Below are positions 58,068 to 64,000 of a DNA stretch of 64,000 bases, piece by piece; position 1 is the first letter of the stretch, and the number at the start of each line of letters is the position of its first letter. A program made the translations under genes and the position numbers. The notes below the pieces were generated by a model that worked only from the letters and a program-made list of their open reading frames with translations, was not told the origin of the DNA and searched no databases. Source of the DNA: Cryptomeria japonica (lineage: Eukaryota; Streptophyta; Pinopsida; Cupressales; Cupressaceae); assembly GCF_030272615.1 (NCBI RefSeq), contig NC_081415.1:631013240-631077239 (forward strand), in the 5' to 3' direction.

Positions 58068-60241
58068 TTTGCCCCTCTTTGAGACGGTGCGGTTTTATCA
58101 CATCATTTCAAAGAAAGAAATATAGGTATGATAAATATGCCCCATAAATGTTAATTTAGTGAGTGGTATGCCCCCTCGAGTGGGCCAAAAAATTTCAAAA
58201 AATCGGGCGATCTCTCGAAAAAGAACAAGAAGTGGAGGGGAGCTAGAATAGAAGAAATTAGCAATAACAATGAAAGAATGGAAGAAATCGGAGTTAAAAC
58301 GGAGAAATGAGCAAGCCAATGAGTACCCTTAGGTCATGCAAGAGATACAATGCGAAGTTAATGCATGATTTTTGATTGATACTGTACAATTGATCAAAAT
58401 TGGCTGGACAATCTGGTGCAATCAGTTTAATTGCCTCGGTCGAGTCAAAGTGTGACAGTTGATGCCAGTTGTTCGCTTGGACATGATAAAGTCTAAGTGA
58501 GTGAATCAAAGTGACCTGTTGTGACTTAGACAATTGATGTAATTGCCTGATGAAGTCAAGGTATCTGAAGCAACATACTCATTGAGACTTAGACAATTGA
58601 TGTAATTGTCTGTTGTGATTGTGTTTGATTGGTTGATCAATTGATAGTGTGTGTGTGTGATGGATGATTGTGGTGAATCATAGTAGCCCCGTTGAGACTA
58701 GGTCATTATAATAAATGTTTGATGTAGTCTAGGATTACCATGATCAATTACCTGTTGAGACCCGAAGATACTTGATCGGAGTATCTGTTGATAGTCTAGG
58801 TGTGTGGGAGTCGATGTATCTGTGTAGACAGAGTAATTGGCTTGATTGGGTTGATGGGACATGATGTAGGGTATGTGATGATGATTATTGAGATGGGGAG
58901 GGTGAGGGGGGATTCAATGTTAGATAGAAGATATGGAGGACCTATGGCTCATTCCTATGAAAGAAGAGGAAAATAGAGTATCCATTGTCATTACTATGTA
59001 TGAATGTATAGAATGCAACAAAATGCAATATATACAGATAAGATGGAATGATGATCCATAGTGCTTTATTTTCATCATCAAGCATGGTAGTATCAATCTT
59101 GGACGAGGCAATAGGAACCAAGTTTGGAGCATTGTACCTGTAAGAAAATAGTATAGATAAAGAATATGGACCTTTCATTCTGGTTCATGTGCAGATGGTT
59201 GAAGTATACGTTGTAGTCAGCAAACCATAGTGATCTATGACTAGATTTTTGCATATGATCACGTAGCTTAGTGAACTTCCCACGTAGACACCATTAGTAC
59301 ATGCCCCAGAACTTCATTGGAATAATTCACAGATGAAAAACAAGACAAAACGATACTTAGGAACCATCCCGACTACTCTAATCACTTGTGGATATCCCGA
59401 AGTAGCATAGGAACCTAATATAAATGAATAAATAACTTATCAAACTGACCAAGTACTTGATATCTTAAACATAATTTTCTTGTCAAATAAAATGTTATCT
59501 TTGTCTTTGTTTTGGGTAAGGAAGGATGCATCCTTGTTAAGACAGTTGTGCGTACCTGTGTTGATTATTTGGTGGATTTGATAAGTGATCATCATTTTGA
59601 GTAGCTTAAAATGTTTATTTGATGTTTGTTTCGATGTGTATGTACAATGGATTTTTTATGCGTTGCCATGTTTTTGATTGATTTTTGATGTTTTATGAAG
59701 TTTTTGGATTTTGTGAGTGTTTTTTAATGTTTTTGGTATTTTGTGAGATAGTTTTGAATGTTTTTGAATTTTGTGACATTTTTCGAATGTTTTTGGTATT
59801 TTGTGAGACAATTTTGATTGAAGAACTCAATGAATCATAATTAATGTAGAATCCACTTCCATCAATAGGTTTAAGAGTATTGCCCCCAGTTTAGACATGA
59901 CTATGAAAAAGCAAGATGCAAGATGCATGAAGTACTATCCTTGATTGTTGATCAATAACAAGCCATGGTTTGAATGATGGATGAGTGGATGCAATGAATG
60001 TGATCACAACAAGTCTGAAAGACAATGGAGCCATAGCCTTTATGAGTGGCGTATGTTTGCCAGGTTTTCACCATTGCACTTACCCAAGGTGCCACCAGAG
60101 TGGTTGTTCACCGTTTGGATGCATGATTTTTCTTTACTATTTTGATTTTTTCATATTTTCTTTAGGACATTTATCTGAATGTTTTTGTTTTTTTTCTGAT
60201 ATGTATGGGAGCCTGATGCTCTGTACAGCTTATGTATGAAA
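58068..60241 (-). mobile_element. Non-coding 3' part of the Tat element, with polypurine tract
   Basis: The polypurine tract AAAGAGGGGCAAA (minus strand, 58,080-58,068) precedes the LTR. There are two kinds of internal repeat. GACTTAGACAATTGATGTAATTG recurs at 58,524 and 58,588 and contains the stem GACAATT/AATTGTC. A unit of about 33 bp with AATGTTTTTGGTATTTTGTGAGA recurs at 59,690-59,815. No coding domain was seen. Confidence 0.7.
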
Positions 60242-61210
60242 CTGTTTGAGGTGCATGTTGTTGATCGGATCTGCTAGTGGTTCTCCTTCTAAAGTAGCCA
60301 ACTAATATGCCCTGAACCCAAATACAGCAGTGATAACATATGGACCCAGCCAGTTTGATTCAAACTTTCCCTAATGTTCACTGTTTGGTTGGTTACGAGG
60401 ATTCTCCCCGAGAACAAGATCACCTACCTCAAATGTATGAGGTCTAACTCGATGATTATAGCTTCTACTCATGTGCTACTAATAGGCTTTGAGGTGATTG
60501 TATGCAGCTTGTCGACTTTCATCAAGTAGCTCCAAGTCTTGAAGATGTGATAATCTGTATGCTTCATCATCTATGAGATTATGCAAGGAAACCCGTAGAG
60601 ATGGTATCTTGACCTCGATAGGAAGGATGGATTTTGCGCCATAGACCAGTGAATAGGGAGTTGTGCCTGTAGGAGTTCGAATGCTAGTTCGATATGCCCA
60701 GAGTGCTGGACTTAATTGAACGTGTCAATCATGGCCGACATCATTGAATGTCTTTTTGAGGATTCTTAATATGTTCTTGTTTGATGCTTCATCCTGACCA
60801 TTGCCTTGTGGGTAATAGGGAGTAGAAAAGTGGTGTTGGATGTGAAACCTCTCACAGAGCTCACGGACATCTTGATTTTTTAAAGGAAGCTCGTTATCTG
60901 TGATGATGGACATGGGTACACCATACTGGCATATGATGTAATTAAGGATGAATGAGGCGATCTGCTTATCAGTGACTTGGGTAAGTGGAACAATTTCAAT
61001 CCACTTTGTGAAGTATTCGGTGGTGGTAATGATGAATTTATGGTCGTTGGATGAAGATGGATGAATTTTACCCACAAGGTCAAGTCCCCATTGACAAAAG
61101 GGCCATGGTGTTGTGATTGGTTGCAATTCATGTGTTGGTGCATGTATCAAGTCTCCATGAACTTGGCATTTCTTGCATTTTATGACAAAATAGTAGGAGT
61201 CTTTTTCTAT
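60242..61210 (-). pseudogene. Tat element integrase, catalytic core and C-terminal part
   Basis: The minus strand has the second half of the zinc finger (KCKKCQVHGD, near 61,165). The core follows, with WGLDLVGKI, IITDNELPLKN and NGQDEASNK, so the D, D and E residues are all present. Then come LSPALWAYRTS, TGTTPYSLVYG and the Tat-type tail (RPHTFEVGDLVL). The enzyme would join element DNA to the host genome. The first half of the zinc finger is separated by a solo LTR, and stops appear in the tail (TAG near 60,480 and 60,370). Frame interruptions make it inactive. Confidence 0.85.
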
Positions 61211-61664
61211 GGACGTGTTAGGGCTTCAAGCAAATCCGAAGCAAATGTGAACTAACAATTATATGCAGATTTTAATACAAAAGATAAAGGAATAAAATAG
61301 GAGACAGATAACACAGAGATTTAACGTGGTTCGCCCAAAATGGGTTACGTCCACCATACACAACCGTCCAATCTTTCTTATTATCCAACAAAAAGGTACA
61401 TCAACATTCCAATGCCTTAAGCATCCCAGCCGCTTGTAACATGCGTTTTTAGGGCAACAAACAAAGTCGGCCTTTTTAGGGTTTTATTACAATGTCAATT
61501 TTCATCAACAAAAAAAAATGGCAAAAAAAATTTTCTCGGGGGCTACCGCCCTCAAACCCCCGTAGCGGGCTTCGCCCACTTTGGGGGCTGAGAAGTGACC
61601 CTGGCAAGGATACGTGCTGAGTGTACAGTACTTTGCTGACCAGTCACCACATTTCAACAAGACA
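61211..61664 (-). mobile_element. Solo LTR inserted in the integrase gene (444 bp)
   Basis: On the minus strand it runs from TGTTGAAATGTGG (61,659) to ..GAAGCCCTAACA (61,216). It has inverted ends TGTT/AACA and the common plant LTR word GAACCACGTTAAATCTCTGTG near its 3' side. Flanks are AGACA (61,660-61,664) and GGACG (61,211-61,215) on the plus strand; the two mismatches both fit C-to-T changes. Host coding resumes on both sides (AGYYW before, EKDSYYF after). It contains a GC-rich hairpin cluster at 61,538-61,592. Confidence 0.72.
61538..61592. repeat. GC-rich hairpin cluster inside the solo LTR
   Basis: Stems GGGCTACCGCCC-like and GCGGGCTTCGCCC, with CCCCC/GGGGG arms around them, give a compact structure in AT-rich surroundings. 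Confidence 0.6.
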
Positions 61665-62131
61665 ACCAATAGTATCCAGCACGCATGATCTTCTTTGCTA
61701 GTGATGGACCACTTGCACAACTCACTGGCATATTGTTGCTATACTGGTATTAGCATAGAGATTTTTCATAGCATCAGTACCCACAAATTTCCTTCATGTA
61801 CCTCTTCCAAGGCGTTTGTTGTCTCATCCTATTCCAAACATCAAAGGAGAGTACCATCAAGACTGCGTTAGTATAGGGTTTCAGCAATGATGGTGTATCG
61901 AGCGGTTTGGCGAATGAAGGTTTTGTGTTGGTTATTTGATTGGTTAGGAGGAAGTGTGTGATTGCGGACATAGGTGTAGAACTCACCGTACCATGGGGAT
62001 TCAGAACCAACAAGGTGACATATCATCCCGAATTTGGGGATATCATAAGCGGGAATCCAAAGTTGTTCTACCAAGAACTCATAGCGTGTTGAATTATGTG
62101 GAAGATCTACGAGAGATGCAATGGTAGCCAT
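61665..62131 (-). pseudogene. Tat element region joining RNase H to integrase
   Basis: The frame continues from the RNase H part after a TGA at 62,146-62,144 (MATIASLVDLPHN, then WYGEFYTYVRNHTLP, RYTIIAETLY). A TAA at 61,870-61,868 follows. Then come EEVHEGICG and KKIMRAGYYW of the integrase zinc-finger region. Between these last two lies a segment of about 58 bp (61,728-61,785) that also occurs, inverted, at 56,592-56,649 in the 3' LTR. Confidence 0.7.
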
Positions 62132-62143
62132 GGCGTCAACAAC

Positions 62144-64000
62144 TCAATTCTGATCTCTGGGTATATGCTCAAAGGTGATAGTAGTAAATGATGCTTTTAA
62201 ACTATCCACCATTTGCTTGTATGACATGAGTTTATCATCCTTGGTCTGATATTCGTATGTGACTTGTCGAATGACTAGTTGGGAGTCGCCATATATCTGT
62301 AGCTCTTTCAGTTTCCATTGTATGGCTATTCGAAGTCTTGTGATGAAGGCCTCATATTCTGCTATGTTGTTTGTACATGGAAAAGTTAGCCTGTAAGACT
62401 TCGGGATGTTATCACCTTGAGGTGTGATAAACAGAATGCCTTCCCTCGAGCCATGTCTAGTATAGGAACCGTCAAAGTATAGTTTCCATGGTTGTGTTGC
62501 TGTGATCATGAAGATCTCTTCATCTAGAAAATCGGAAACAAGAGGATGATCACTTGTGAGGGGTGCATCAGTCAACTGATCTGCAATAACTTGGCCCTTG
62601 ATAGCCTTACGGTCCACATACTCGATGTCAAATTCACTTAGAATCATCACCCATTTGGCCAAGCAGCCTATCAATGCTGCTTTGCTGAGTAAGTACTTTA
62701 GTGGATCGATATTTGCAATGAGTTGTACTTTATGTGTTAACAGGTAGTGCCTCAGTTTAGTGGCTGCCAAGATTACTACTAGCCAAGCTCGCTCAATAGG
62801 TGTGTAATTGAATTCATAGTCGACCAGTGTGCGAGAGATATAATACACAACACACTCTTTCCCTTCTGCATTATGTTGTGCAAGTAGTACTCCCAATGCT
62901 GTGTTAGTTACTAAAATATAGAGCTATAGAGGCCTACTTGGATCTGGTGCGATCAACAATGGTGTATTCATGAGATAATCCTTAAGCATCTGGAATGCTT
63001 GTTGGCATCTAGCATCCCATTGAAAGCGGTTGTTTTTGTGTAACAAGTGTGTAAAGGGGTGACACTTATTTGCCAGTTGTGCAATGAATCTTCAGATGGA
63101 TTGTAGCCACCCTTGTAATGTCCTTAGTTGACTAATGTTCCTTGGAGGTGGTATGTCCATGATTGCTTTAACCTTTGTTGGGTCGACCTCAATGCCTTTG
63201 CTTGAGACAATGTATCCTAGAAGCTTCCCTGAGGTTACTCCAAAGACACATTTCTTTGGGTTGAGTCAAACATGATATTGTTCCAGTCTGTCAAATATTT
63301 TCTCTAATATTTCTAGATGACCTTCTCTTGTTAATGATTTTTCCAGTAAGTCGTGAACATAATCCTCCATTATGGTATGCATCATATCATGAAAGATGGT
63401 GGTCATTGCTCTTTGATAGGTCGCCCCTGCATTCTTTAGACCAAAAGGCATTACATTCCAATAGTATGTTCCCCATGGACATGTGAAGGCTATCTTATGT
63501 TGATCCTTTGGTGCGATCCTTATCTAGTTGTACCTTGAAAAGCCACCCATGAGAGAAAGCATGGCATGTCCTTTTGTTAGGTCCATGATCATGTCAATGT
63601 TTGGTAGGGGGAAGTCATCTTTAGGACATGCCTTGTTTAGATCTTTGAAGTCAATACAGATACCGATGCCCCCATTTGGTTTGCCGACAGGTACAATGTT
63701 GGAGATCCAATCTGCATAATCAATTGGTCTAATAAAACCAACATCCAGGAGTTTCTTAAGTTCTGATTTGACTAGTACTGCAATCTAGGGGTGCATCTTG
63801 TGAAGCTTCTATTTGATAGGCTTAGCTCCTTCTACCATGGTGAGGAGATGCATGAATAAATTAGAATCGAGACCGGGCATATCTGCATATGACCATGCAA
63901 AGTTGATCTGATGCTTTTGGAAGAATTCTACAAACTTAGGCTGTTCCTCTGAAGTTAAAAGAGATGTCAGAAGTATGTGGTGAGGAGTCTCAGGGGTCCC
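62144..64000 (-). pseudogene. pol: Tat-lineage reverse transcriptase, RNase H and second RNase H (partial at window end)
   Basis: One minus-strand frame runs in from beyond 64,000. RT shows KKLLDVGFIRPIDYADWISN, CIDFKDLNKACPKDDFPLP, MPFGLKNAGATYQRAM and YVHD in place of YVDD; the first catalytic Asp is also changed (LSLMGGF). A Ty3-type RNase H follows (near 62,890-62,580). A second, plant/archaeal-type RNase H (62,490-62,150) keeps LYFDGS, AEYEA and YGDSQL. Two RNase H domains in this order define the Tat lineage (Ogre/Retand group). Stops at 63,811, 63,787, 63,526, 63,268, 63,094, 62,926 and 62,146 (first base on the minus strand) all fit Gln or Arg codons changed by C-to-T. No frameshift was found. 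Confidence 0.9.

Noticed and set aside
1..64000. CRISPR arrays, prokaryotic operons, defence systems
   Set aside because: Spliced host exons, LTR elements with plant-type primer-binding sites, SINEs and LINEs show eukaryotic nuclear DNA; all repeats seen are transposon parts, microsatellites or simple duplications.

Overview
This is nuclear DNA from a seed plant with a large, repeat-rich genome. A conifer or other gymnosperm is the most likely source, but this is inferred from the layout and not proven: gene density is very low, one multi-exon host gene has a last intron that runs at least 27 kb to the end of the window, and decayed, nested LTR retrotransposons fill most of the rest. I see no bacterial operons, CRISPR arrays or organellar genes.

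Left arm, about 1-23,280. The window opens in the 3' end of a plus-strand Tat-like Ty3 element (polypurine tract, then LTR). Three related minus-strand LTR-like blocks follow (about 890-1943, 5045-6671 and 21,800-23,277; a fourth fragment lies near 27.2-28.25 kb), with a decayed protease and gag-like segment between the first two. Inserted in this block is a 14.2 kb plus-strand chromovirus (Ty3, chromodomain type; 7310-21,539). It is in turn split, between gag and protease, by a 6.3 kb Ty1/copia element (10,029-16,365) with 374-bp LTRs and a perfect CTCAA target duplication. The chromovirus insertion also cuts a short minus-strand reading frame that encodes about five tandem repeats of 40 residues.

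Middle, about 23,280-37,013. AT-rich sequence with microsatellites and retroelement scraps leads to the only host gene I can support, on the plus strand. Five exons (31,249-37,013) encode the N-terminal NT-C2 domain of a plant coiled-coil protein family. All splice sites are canonical and all phases agree. Intron 1 carries a 1.4 kb tandem duplication.

Right arm, 37,014-64,000, is probably all inside intron 5. It holds two tRNA-derived SINE copies (one with a 12-bp target duplication), a hAT-like transposase relic, decayed copia and LINE fragments, a short retroposon with a 13-bp target duplication, and a minus-strand copia element (45,429-49,662) that encodes only gag, protease and an unrecognised C-terminal domain. 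Its truncation point lies in the GAG-pre-integrase region. The window ends in a minus-strand Tat-lineage Ty3 element (3' LTR about 56,440-58,067, pol to beyond 64,000) with two RNase H domains and a solo LTR inside the integrase.

Decay pattern. The younger elements keep their reading frame but carry in-frame stops that mostly look like C-to-T (or G-to-A) changes, as expected from deamination of methylated cytosine. The older chromovirus also has frameshifts. The best candidates for something undescribed are the gag-protease-only copia with its extra domain, the repeat-peptide reading frame that ends inside an LTR, and the SINE family.
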